Source of the DNA: Branchiostoma lanceolatum
Taxonomy: Eukaryota; Chordata; Leptocardii; Amphioxiformes; Branchiostomatidae
NCBI RefSeq assembly: GCF_035083965.1
Contig: NC_089729.1
Span: 16,170,964-16,234,963 of the forward strand
Length of the DNA stretch: 64,000 nucleotides
Direction: 5' to 3'
This document shows, piece after piece, positions 1-9,688 of this stretch (positions within the stretch are counted from its first letter, which is position 1; each line of letters starts with the position of its first letter). A program made the position numbers and the translations under genes. The notes beneath the pieces were generated by a model. That model ran no database searches. It was not told the DNA's origin and saw only the letters and a list, made by a program, of their open reading frames with translations.

Positions 1-190
1 ATTGTCAAAGTAGTCACATTGGCCAGGTGGTCCCTACATAGAAGTGGTCACTTGTACAGGTCTGACTGTTAAACCTTTAGGCTTATGCAAATATTCGATG
101 ACAATCATACATTCCCCATGAATGCTGTGAGTGTGAAAGCCTTACTTTAGCTCAAACTATTTTCCTTTTCTCAAGATATACCAATCCTAC

Positions 191-3100
191 CTTTTGTACA
201 CAGGGATGTCCAGCCCCAGTTTCTTCATCAGAAGTACCATCAGTTCATCACACTTCCCTGGACACAGAGAGAGAGCAAAGTAAGGTAAGGTAAAGCAGTC
301 ATCCTCAATTGAGGTGAAGCATAATGCTTTTTCAAGTAGCTATTGGTAGTGCAATGCGGCTTCGCCACGGCTCGCGGTTTTTGGGCAAGCACACCGAGTC
401 ACCCCTACTCTTCTCGATAAGTGTGTTGGGTTCTTTTACGTGCAGAGGTTTGACGCTTGAGGCTTACACTTGAAGCTACCTCATACACGGGGATGCCGGC
501 TTTACGTCACCATCCAAAATGACGAATGCAATCCCTTACAACATGTCCAAGCTCGAGAGTCGACCCTTAGGATTGAACCCGGGCCCCTAGGATCCACGGA
601 ATTTGATCCAGATGGCGAAGCAGCGGGGTTGCGCTACCGCTTGCGCCACGGGGACATGAGAGAGCAAACAATACATCATTCCCTTGTAGTCCAGTTTTTT
701 TGTCAATCAATGTTTAAAGGTACCTTTTTAAAAGATATTGAAAAGGTCTTTGAAGGGAGGAAGACACAGAAATCATGCAACACTTACCATTAATCTTAAG
801 TGTGGCGTTGTCATCCTTAGGTGTCCACTGTAGGTTGACAATGAAGAGTTTGGGCCTCTTGTGTAACACCCTAGTCTTACCCCACAGACAGCTGTATCTT
901 TTGAGCACCTGATGACAAGAAAATACACCTATCCATGAAAATCTTAAGGTTCACAATGATAGAGAGAAAAGTTTTTTACGACTACTCAAGATCTGGTCCA
1001 TGTCCAGGAACAACTCATGTGCTGTAAATCTTGAAATCTCTGCGGTGATTTTATTTTTGTGGTGATCTCTAACTGTTAATTCAGGATACCGTGAATATGC
1101 ATTTCCAATGTATCACTGTACTACTGTTCTATAGAATCATTTCAACTGCAGACTAAAAACACTACAAAATCTTCTATTCCCCTCCTACTGTGAAATTAAG
1201 TCCCTGTAATTTGTAAAAGTAAGTGAGTTTACAGTACACACTCTCCTAATTCAAACTTACTTAGAACAACTGTTTTGGAAAACATGGAGAGGGTGATAGC
1301 CTGCATTTGCTGGCAAATATCTTAGAGGCCTTTGTCATCACAAATACCTTCAAACTGGACCCAAGGCACAAAATGGCGTCTGCTTTTTTGGCGTTTTCCA
1401 TGGCGTCCTCCCAGTTGTGCGGACGCTCCAGACAGCTCCGCTCACCGAAGTGCACGATACTGTCCCTGAGTGGCTCGCCGCAGGAGTGACAGTTACGGTC
1501 GGTCACGTGTCTGTGTAACGACGTACGCTCCGTCACGTCAAACAGCCTGTGGTACTCCACCTCAGGTTCACACTCCGCACATACCTGCAGAGGGAGATGG
1601 AATTGCTTTGTTACATGTAAAGGGAGCACAACCCAGTTTATTTGGGGTTTCAATTGGAGGCTGCGTACCCTTAAGTCTAGGTATTGTCTCTTCCAGGGAA
1701 TTATTTCGAAGTAAATCAACTGTGTATGGGTGAAAGCCTATCGCTTCCACTACAAGACCAACTGAGTTTTGTTTGTTTAACCTCTCTAATTTTGGTAAAT
1801 TACAAGAAAAATCATAACTTTCACGTCAAAAATGATGCGCAAAATTTGGCATTTTCGCGTAGGATAAAACTCGTAGAAAAAAATTTGTAGCAGTAACGAC
1901 TGATGTTGTCAGAAAGAGGAAAACCTACTGTATAATTGAGCTAATTACAAAGAAAATTCTAGTATTTAAATTTCTTTAATCATCCACGGCGCGAGGCATG
2001 TCAACATCACCCACAGAACGCAACAAAGGTCAATCTCGGGTCTGGCGACACCTCACTATCAACGCGGATGGATATCCGGAAGTACGGCTCGGACCGAAAC
2101 GCAATTTTCACCAAAAACACACGTGCACCAATTCATACGCTTTTCAGCCATGCCAGTATCTAACATCAGTTCGAAGGGCCAATCAGAGGGCCACTGATGG
2201 TTATTGAATACCGGCTGGCCCTTTTGATACCGTCTTACCTCCAGTAGATCTGCTTGGGGCTAGGTCAAAGATGAACCACAAAAACAAAGAACTAGGGATT
2301 GCAAATATCTGTCAAGTTTTCTTTATATATTGGGGGAGCCCTAACTTGAGTCAGTTTTTTTTTCAAGCACTCTAACTCATGGCATGGCACTCCATAACTA
2401 GCTGCCAGAATATGGCAGGTCTTCATGAATGGAATTTGGACACCTTATTAATCTTGAGTGTTACAAATACATTTCAGTAAGAAATGCATTGATTCATACT
2501 TTTAAGGCCTGCTTTCCAACCTATAAACGCTGCGAACCGTTTTAGTTAATGTAACGTTTAATTTCATGCTATGCTTGAGAGTGTGCCCTAACTTGGGACG
2601 CTTCTGTATTTTTGCTCTCTTCAGCAGTTGGTGATGAATTTAAGTAAACAGAGAGAAGAATTGGATAGATGACTACATAGGAAAGATGACTAATACTGTA
2701 GTACATGTATCATTATCTCCATGAAAAATGGAGATATAGTTTTGGGTGTGTCTGTCTGTCTGTTTGTTTGTCTACCTGTTTGTGTTTCCGGACTACTCTA
2801 GTCAGCATAACTCAAGAACCTCTTGATGGATTATGAGGATATTTGGTATGTGGGTGGGTGTTGTCAAGCTGAACATTGAGGTCGATTTTGGGACCCCTGG
2901 TATGTGACCTTGGTACTGCAGCAGAACTTCAGTTTTTGTATCTTTTTACCTGGACGTGCTATGGTCTTAATTTTTTGGTGGCAGATAGCTTGTGATGTAA
3001 TAAAGAAGTGGTGTAGGTTTTGCCCCCTAGTTTTGTGTTTGTATCTACTCTTACCTCAATGTACATGTTCCCGTGAACCTCAGACAGAGCCTCCCTGGGT

Positions 3101-5662
3101 AAGCCACTCCGCAGGTGCAGACCATCGCAGTTCTGGGACACCACATGTTTCACCTGCCATGGCAAGAAACAGCCGTAAGACAAATATTTCAATATCACAG
3201 TCACAAACACAATCTTACAATGGACTGAATGGACAACTTGAAAACTGTTTAAAGCCTGCATTGAAATTTAAAAGAATGTCAACATTTATTTATTTATCGA
3301 GATTTACCACAATTGTGGAAGGATTGACATAACAGGAGACAATTAATCTCCAAGCAGATCAATAGGTTGCGAAGACCATATCAAACTAGCAGAAGAAGTA
3401 TATTCCAAGCAGATCTATAGGTTGCGAAGACCGTATCAAACTGGCAGAAGAAGTATGTTTTGCAACCTTGGATTGCTATACAAGCTCCTTCTTCCAGTTG
3501 GATACAGTCTTTGCAATTTCCATTGGGCCTGCCTGGAGGCTAGGAGACAATCATCTTTTTCAAGATGTCAACCTGGAACCTGACTGTAAGGGTTGAACCA
3601 CTCAAACCGTGATGGACCCCAGTTCTTTTTGATAAGTGTGGTGGGTTCTTTATCATGCTCGAGGTGTGACTCTCCTCAAACACGGGACCTCCAGCCTTAC
3701 GTCCCATCCGAAAGGACGTCCCTAACTGATGCTAGACACTCATTCTTACCTGAGCTGAGTGAGGAAATAGAAAAGTCTACTCACATAACCTTCCTGGTGT
3801 AGCCTGGCCAGCGCCATGTGAGTTACAGTAGGCTGAGCATCAGTTAGACTCCTGGTTCTAAAACAAAGAAATGTAGACCTAACTCAGGAACATATGACAT
3901 GTACATTGTAGAAACATGTTGTAGTATACGTTGATGAACGAACAACATTTAGTTACTGTACTGAAACAACAGTAGCTAATTATCTTGTATTAGCATACAA
4001 CCTTGTCTTGAATTAATCTTCTTTTGAAAACTTCGTAAAGACATGCTAAATTGTCTTAACCTCATTAACATATCTATTCAGAGTTTTGGTATAAAACCTC
4101 AGGTTCTCCAGTCCTATCCTTAGTAACTGACGAAATAATAGCAAAATATCACCTTTCTAAAATTTTCTGCTGTCTTGGCCAAATGGAATTCCAGATTTGT
4201 ATGGCAACATTTTTGTCATTTCATAACGTTAGGACAACTGCATAGACATTCTGGTAATATGTTATAATAACAGAACATGCAATATTGAATAGGATGAGCA
4301 CATACTCTACTGGTCTCCCCTGCTGTAACAGTGTCCACACACCGTTGGGTCCCCTGTAGTCAGGGATAGAGGCAGCCTGGAAAGAGGAAGTAAGGTTTAC
4401 CCATCAGAGAGCAGTACTCTATGACATATTAATCGTTAACTAACTTACTGCATAGGATGACTAACTAAGGGACTGTACGATATTTACTGGGTCAAAATTT
4501 TTCTCCTAGGCCCTCCCCCCCAGACGACCGGACCGGTAAATATCGTACAGTCCCTAACTAGCTTGCTACTTAACTAACTAGTTAACTCTGCCAGTGTACA
4601 AATGTATATTCCAAAATGTCTTGACTGGTGAATAGATATGATCAGCCTTACTTTACAGGTTAACTTACCAGTCAACTAGATAATTAACTAACTAAAGATA
4701 TCAAAACATTGCTCCAGTGAAGGCTACCTGTTGCCTTATCTGCATGTAGCGGTGGCCAGCTTACACATCTTACTTAGCCGTGGCGACTAACGAAGGGAGT
4801 TTTTGCTTGATATTAACGTTACATATACTACCAAGCAAAAACTCCCTTCGTTAGTCGCCACGGCTAACATCTTACTGTACAGGTTAACTAACTAGTTAAG
4901 TGATAACTAACCGTGCTGATGCCTGCTCCAGTGTACACTACCAGGTGCCTGGCCTGTAGTATAGCTGTGGCCAGCTCACAGGACTTCCTATACAGAACTT
5001 CGGGTGGGTCTTCCACCTGCCATAATAATGATAATTAAAAAAAAAAAAGATGCATCACAAAATATGAATACATTCTAGTATTATTGACTTAAAATTATGC
5101 CCTGTGTTGACTGATGTTGAAAATACAAGTTTTTGGAGATCGATGAGTGCACTACTGAATGGATATGGACCTCCTTTAGTTGCTCTTTCAGTTTCTCTCT
5201 CCGGCGAGCTCTCTTCTGCATGTCAGCAACGACGTCTGGCGACTGTTGTAAAATCTGCACCTCTTCCTCGGTTCTGACTTCCGCTGGTTTCTTCAGAATT
5301 TCAGAGATCTGGAGCAGAATAACAACAGAAATTAGTCTTTATTGCTTGACTTTATCGGTAAATTTGTACATGAGGCTGGTTGGGAGGTTAATAAGCAGCG
5401 TCTGCGCTTACACAACGTAAAATTCAGCAGCAGAACGTGGGTTGTTTCCAGGGGGTGCAACATGTCATACTCGAAACTGCACTCGTTTTTCGACAAATCT
5501 TACGAATCAACCGACAATAAAAACATTTCAACAATTTCAGAAGTATCCTCGAACCTTTTTCACCCGTGCACGAGTCTCCGCCTTCACGAGAAGCTGGCAT
5601 TTCTGGGCAATCTTCCGAGCTTCCCTGGAGCTTGTCTCTTCCGAACCCTGGGGTTCCGCCAT
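191..5662 (-). CDS. SIRT7: SIRT7-type NAD-dependent protein deacylase, 9 coding exons, 3' end outside window
   Basis: Minus-strand gene with coding exons 5662-5555, 5308-5171, 5016-4912, 4376-4306, 3857-3785, 3153-3055, 1584-1348, 908-788 and 257-191; every junction has GT/AG and matching phase, giving about 339 residues. The start is the ATG at 5662 ([12 protein letters not shown]). Visible signatures are the NAD-binding YTGAGIST at the end of exon 3, [12 protein letters not shown] in exon 4, the catalytic-His block [18 protein letters not shown] in exon 6, a four-cysteine zinc site (CAEC and CHSC) in exon 7, IVHFGER, CLGSSLK, and [11 protein letters not shown] in exon 8. The basic N-terminal segment [14 protein letters not shown] and these blocks fit SIRT7 better than other sirtuins. 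In vertebrates SIRT7 is a nucleolar/chromatin H3K18 deacetylase promoting rRNA transcription; that role is by homology. The last visible exon ends IPVYK at donor 190-185, so the basic C-terminal tail lies to the left. The exon 2 donor (GTCCAT) is weak. Confidence 0.93.
340..660 (-). mobile_element. tRNA-derived SINE copy, antisense, in SIRT7 intron
   Basis: The reverse complement shares the body of the better copy at 23735-24185: the 'actcttctcgataagtgt' / 'gggttctttTACGTGC' block and a tRNA-like head with a B-box-type 'ggttcaatcc' and a 'tggcgcaag' A-box-like end near 580-650. It lies in the intron between SIRT7 exons 8 and 9. The 3' tail end is poorly preserved. Confidence 0.6.
2716..2990 (+). 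repeat. Dispersed repeat family starting 'atctccatgaaaaatggaga'
   Basis: Near-identical to 18376-18650, and related to 16268-16740, 25600-25860 and 44290-44830. It begins with a short hairpin (atctccat/atggagat) and a TGTCTGTCTGT run. It continues with 'actcaagaacctcttgat', 'gatatttggtatgt' and 'ctgcagcagaacttc'. No coding capacity was seen. It lies in the SIRT7 intron between exons 6 and 7. Confidence 0.7.
3281..3770 (-). mobile_element. Antisense SINE copy, split by a MITE
   Basis: The tail end (3281-3343, 'tttatttattta' then 'ggaaggattgacataaca') and the body (3543-3770, 'tttttcaagatgtc' ... 'acgtcccatccgaaag') match the reverse complement of the SINE at 23735-24185. The two halves are separated by a 199-bp insertion (3344-3542) flanked by a 9-bp duplication. 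Confidence 0.7.
3344..3542. mobile_element. MITE, 9-bp target-site duplication, TIR 'taatctccaagcagatc'
   Basis: The insert starts taatctccaagcagatc and ends with a diverged inverted copy (cattgggcctgcctggaggcta). It is flanked on both sides by ggagacaat (3335-3343 and 3543-3551). It contains an internal partial duplication of 'ggttgcgaagaccgtatc'. The same family is at 18743-18860, also with a 9-bp duplication; single ends occur near 2250, 9127, 13997 and 19661. Confidence 0.8.
4468..4555. mobile_element. Short palindromic MITE in SIRT7 intron
   Basis: Inverted arms of about 20 bp (agggactgtacgatatttac and its complement) surround a loop containing a C-run. Both sides carry the flank aacta. 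It lies between SIRT7 exons 3 and 4. Confidence 0.6.
4775..4866. mobile_element. 92-bp perfect-hairpin MITE with 10-bp target duplication
   Basis: Two 35-bp arms (4775-4809 and 4832-4866) are perfect reverse complements around a 22-nt loop. They are flanked by identical 10-bp sequences acatcttact (4765-4774 and 4867-4876). It lies in the SIRT7 intron between exons 3 and 4. Confidence 0.85.
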
Positions 5663-5782
5663 GTTGTTGCTCCACCTTCCCAAAGCCGTGGAGTAGAAGC
5701 GCCGACTAGCGGTCGCTATGCAAAATGTACGCGGCTCTCTGAAAGGTGTACTAGTAACTCCGACGGTGCGTGAGCACGACTG

Positions 5783-5982
5783 TACTGTCCAAGCAGAAGA
5801 GTGGTTGCGGCTAGTTTTTGACGTGTTTTTAGGCGTTTTTAAATTGTCGGCCTTTCTACTTTGTGATGTTTTTTGTGTCTCTATAGTTAAACCTTTATAG
5901 AGAAAAACCATGACAAAGTAGAAAGCCCGACTGAAAACGCATAAAAACACGTCAAAAACCAGCCGGAACCATTCCTCTGCTT
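5783..5982. mobile_element. Inverted-repeat MITE just upstream of SIRT7
   Basis: The left arm (ccaagcagaagagtggttgc ... gacgtgttttta) is matched, imperfectly, by the reverse complement of the right arm ending 'ttcctctgcttgg'. Arms are about 50 bp, with a second inner inverted segment (ctttctactttgt / acaaagtagaaag). It lies about 120 bp upstream of the SIRT7 start codon. No clear target duplication was identified. Confidence 0.6.
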
Positions 5983-6130
5983 GGAGAGTACGTTGACTGA
6001 TGGTAATGATCCATAGACAGTAGAAGCTGTGCCACCATAAAGAGTGTTTAGACATTGAGAATTCCACCAAAGACTGCATACATATTTAGTCTGAAGTTGT
6101 AGAGTAGGTTAGTTTCCTACTATCTTTAAC

Positions 6131-7017
6131 TTGCCACTCGCACTGCTAATATATCTTAAACCAACAAAAAAATCCTTTCAGTGTAATAACATTACTAATA
6201 GTATCATGTCAGTGTGTTCAATCCTACAGATAATACAAAACCGTGCAGCTCGCTTAGCCACAAACACTACTTTTGATGCCAGACTAGACAACCTTCACAC
6301 CCAGTTAAACTGGCAAACAGTCAAAGAAAGACTTTTCACCAGCACCATCTGTTCATTCCATAAAATTGTAAATGAGAATCAACCGAAATGTATTTTCAAA
6401 GAATTGCAAAGAATAGAATCGACGCACACACACAACACGAGACTGTCACAAAGAGGGGCGTTCACACTAGCCAAACCAAGGACTAAAGCTAAAACCAGGA
6501 CATTTGTATACAGGAGCATAAAAACATACAACACCCTACCTTCTCACATCACAGCTGGAAACGCTCGCACATTCAAAGTACACATCAAGCAATTGAGTAA
6601 TGGAAAGAACAAGCACATGCGTCTTGACACATGGTGGTAATTTTTGTATATGATTAGTATATTGAAGTTATTATATTATGTTATCATTATGATTACCTTT
6701 GTTTATATTTATGTACAGTTCACTCAATTATGTTGAACAATTTTTGGTATTAGTTCTGGGTTTCCTTATATACTATTATCTATACAATGATTCCGTTTTT
6801 TATGTTGACCTCTGACCACTCCGCTCATTTTTAAGTTCATCATATTTGATTTTGTATGATTTTCTATCTAACAATTGTTTTCGTTCTTCCTGTATTTGAT
6901 TTAATTGTATTGTTATTGTTATTGTATTGATAAAATTGTATTTAATTAGGCGGACTCCAGGAAGATTAGTGTATAAATTGTTGTACACTAATGGAGATCT
7001 TAATAAAACAAACAAAC
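6131..7017 (+). mobile_element. 5'-truncated LINE (L2/CR1-like), reverse transcriptase C-terminus plus 3' end
   Basis: An open frame of about 150 codons ending at 6640 contains IQNRAARLATNTTF, LNWQTVKERLFTS, FTLAKPRTKAKTRTFVYRS and IKTYNTLPSHI. This is the typical tail of non-LTR retrotransposon ORF2 downstream of the polymerase domain. It is followed by a roughly 370-bp T-rich 3' region ending 'ggagatcttaataaaac' and an (AAAC)n-like tail. No endonuclease or catalytic YxDD region is present, so the copy is a dead fragment. Confidence 0.75.
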
Positions 7018-7238
7018 ATATATCTCCATTTTTAGAGACAATGAGTGTGGTATAACCTTATACATTCTTCTTGTCTGTTTGGTGGAGGGGGTAGAGCTAC
7101 GGAAATTTGATCAAAACCGTTTTTTGTTAATTTCGTGAAACATTATCCAGAACTCTGTTCAAGTGGAGTTGTTTTGCTTGAGGAGACACCGAATTCTTTC
7201 CAGGTCATTACATATAGACATTACTAAATGCCATGTTG

Positions 7239-7268
7239 TGTTGTGTGTGTTGTGTTGTGTTGTGTTGT
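7239..7268 (+). repeat. TGTGTTGTGT simple repeat
   Basis: A run of TGTTG/TGTGT units about 30 bp long, without unusual context. Confidence 0.7.
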
Positions 7269-7480
7269 TCATGGCTTAATCTTTAAGATTCCTTCATATG
7301 AGTGGGAGTCTTTCCCATCAACTTCACCGTATGTTTCTTTTGTGTATGAGCCTTGCTTTTACTCACTTGTCTAAGAGCGCCTCCAAGCGATTGAATACCA
7401 ACCTGCAGAGCTCAGCGCTCTGTGAAGTATAACATCTGTATCTATTCAATTTTCCAAGTTTGCCAACGTGAGTTATCTCA

Positions 7481-7551
7481 GCATCGGTGGTTCAGTGGTA
7501 GAATTCTCGCCTGCCACGCGGGAGGCCCGGGTTCGATTCCCGGCCGATGCA
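7481..7551 (+). tRNA. tRNA-Gly (anticodon GCC)
   Basis: A full cloverleaf is visible: acceptor stem GCATCGG/CCGATGC, D arm with GGTTCAGTGGTAGA (A box), anticodon stem CTCGC/GCGGG with loop CTGCCAC (anticodon GCC at 7513-7515), and a T arm with GGTTCGATTCC (B box). No intron. An A plus TTTT (7557-7560) follows closely and would serve as the polymerase III terminator. All stems pair, so this looks functional rather than SINE-derived. Confidence 0.95.
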
Positions 7552-7867
7552 AAATATTTTAGTTGAGCTTGGCATTAAACTTACTGTCATACTAAGACAT
7601 CAACAATATTTTTTTGGCAACAACAGATCGATCAATTTGTACGCCAGCTGAATTCCCGCATCATGTTACGTCCATTGGGAAAATGGTGTTGAAGAATCCG
7701 TAGGGTACCGGGTCCACTGTCAAGCCTGTTACACAGTCCACGACCTCCAGCCGTACTTGTTGATCGCCAGAAGATCGTCGAAATTAAAAATCACCCGAGA
7801 CTTAACTTGTTTTTCGCCTGAAAATCTACCCCATCACATTAGACGGGGCTCGGGGACCTACCCGCGT

Positions 7868-8490
7868 AGCCTGGAATCCGAACCGACAACAAAGGTGGGG
7901 CTGCCAAAAATAAGTTAAGATCATATAGATTATTTAAAACTACATATAATGCAAATATGAGGGACAGAAATGCAGTCACAAGATTAAGAATCATCAGCTG
8001 CCACAAACTACATATTGAAACGGGAAGACATACCCACACTCCTCTAGAACAACGATTATGTAAACATTGTACTTTGAATAGAATAGAAGACGAATGTCAT
8101 TTTGTGGTAGAATGCAGATTATACACCCAAGAAAGAAATGAATTGTATAAGCTTGTACAAAACCTATTTCCCTACTTCACACATTTAAGTACTGGACAAA
8201 AATTTATAAGCGACTAGACAAACCTCCCATTGAAAAACATATCTGTTCTTTCATATCTACTATAGCCGAAAGCGAGGAGAAGGAGAATTTATCTAAAGAT
8301 AGTCATATTCCTTTTGTATCCGTTAACTGTACCTGTTCTTTTGTTTTGTTGTGACCTGTACTTAGCCAAGTGTGGCAGAAATGTGCAGTATTAAAAGGTA
8401 TTCAGTCATTACAGCCCCGAGTCTCCTCTCCGCAAATAGCTATTCGCGGAGAGGAGACTCGGTAGCTACAATAGGTTCGGATTCCAGGCT
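7868..8490 (+). mobile_element. TIR element carrying a LINE C-terminal fragment
   Basis: A 17-bp perfect inverted repeat (agcctggaatccgaacc at 7868-7884; complement at 8474-8490) bounds 623 bp. Inside, the frame 7957-8217 reads VTRLRIISCHKLHIETGRH ... RLCKHCTLNRIEDECHF ... CRLYTQERNEL. This resembles the Cys/His-containing ORF2 C-terminus of LINEs ('RLC..C....IEDE.HF...C..Y'). A 17-bp perfect hairpin (8417-8433 / 8446-8462) lies near the right end. Either a LINE fragment was captured by a DNA element, or the inverted flanks are independent MITE ends. Confidence 0.55.
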
Positions 8491-8614
8491 GCTACCTGCG
8501 ACCATCGACAGATCTCTAAAAATCGCGCGATGCCGCCGCCGTGAGTAACCTGGCGTATAACTGCCGAAAATTTCATTTCAAATCGGGAGTGGCTACTAAC
8601 AGGGTGATCCTGTC

Positions 8615-8665
8615 AGCAGCGCACATTTTTCTACTGCTGACAGGATCATCCTGTCAATAGCTTTG
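8615..8665. repeat. Palindromic 'atcctgtcagcag' element
   Basis: The unit gatcctgtcagcag occurs with its inverted partner ctgctgacaggatcatcc. The same palindromic unit recurs at 11578-11670 in gene A's intron, indicating a dispersed short inverted-repeat family. Confidence 0.6.
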
Positions 8666-8756
8666 GGCTTTTAAATCTTGTAGACTAGATGGCCGATCGA
8701 TTTTTCTGCTGTGTGACAGCCGGGTCAGAAACCGTTACGATTTTGCCCCCCTAAGC

Positions 8757-9125
8757 TTAAAGGCAACCAAAGCAATATAAGGGCCCAAAAAATGGAAATC
8801 AAAAAAATGCTGAAATCTTAATGATAGTGACATTTACTAACATCGTTTAGCACATTTGCGTGATACCTTAATACTTTGAGCATTTTAAAACCGCGCAAAA
8901 ATCGTGCCGTACTATGATCCCCTTACATCCACGAGCCTACAAAAACTCCGGCCACGATTTTCAGTGAGTTCTAACATCACAACGAATTCGTATTTTTTTG
9001 CATCATGGACGTTGCTATACATTGTAATAGTGTTGTTTGAACTAATCATGTATAGAAATAACTAAATGAAATCGGACTTTCAAAATCCGATTTTTGGGCC
9101 CAAACATTGCTTGGGTTTCCTTTAA
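8757..9125. mobile_element. TTAA-flanked MITE, TIR 'aggcaaccaaagcaatat'
   Basis: The left end ttaaaggcaaccaaagcaat and the right end attgcttgggtttcctttaa are inverted copies with a few mismatches; TTAA lies at both extremes. A shorter, internally deleted relative sits at 10830-11025, sharing 'atgctgaaatct', 'catgtatagaaat' and the right terminus. Confidence 0.7.
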
Positions 9126-9688
9126 GATCTGCTTGGGGAACCTTACACCTAGTACCTGGTGAGGTTTCCCCGAAAGGTAACATTTCACACCGTGCCGTTA
9201 CGTGTCAGGTTTTGCGCACAGAGGTCTTCCATTGAAAAGCCATTTTCGACGGTTAATCCTTAATCACCCCCTTAAGTCCAAAGCGCAACAAAGCGTCACT
9301 AATGAAAACCACGTACCGGTCTCGAACTTCAAGTAGTCATCTTAGCAACTGTTATACTCCTTAAGCCTCTATATCGGGGATCAAGGTTTCTAACTTAAGC
9401 TGCTGGAACCACTTTCTGACAGGTGTGTAAACTACAGGTAATGATGCGATCATAGCCCTTAAGAAAGTCCTAACATTCTTCCTTGAACCCCACAAAAAAG
9501 GTCATTTTAAGACTACCCCGTAACCTCGGCATGGCCCTGTTGCTAAATACAAGAGAAAACACTTGGCTATTTCTAGCTTGGTAACTTTGAAGCCGTGTAA
9601 CTTTGAAGATGTAGAGATGAAGTAGACGGTCGTTGTGCACACGGACATAGCAGCGTTTTTCTCCAAGCCTAGCCATGCAACGTTCGAC
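9126..9688. other. Intergenic, no gene recognised
   Basis: Unique-looking sequence upstream of gene A. A fragment of the 'agatctgcttgg' MITE end lies at 9126-9140. I see no credible coding exon or promoter motif. Confidence 0.5.
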
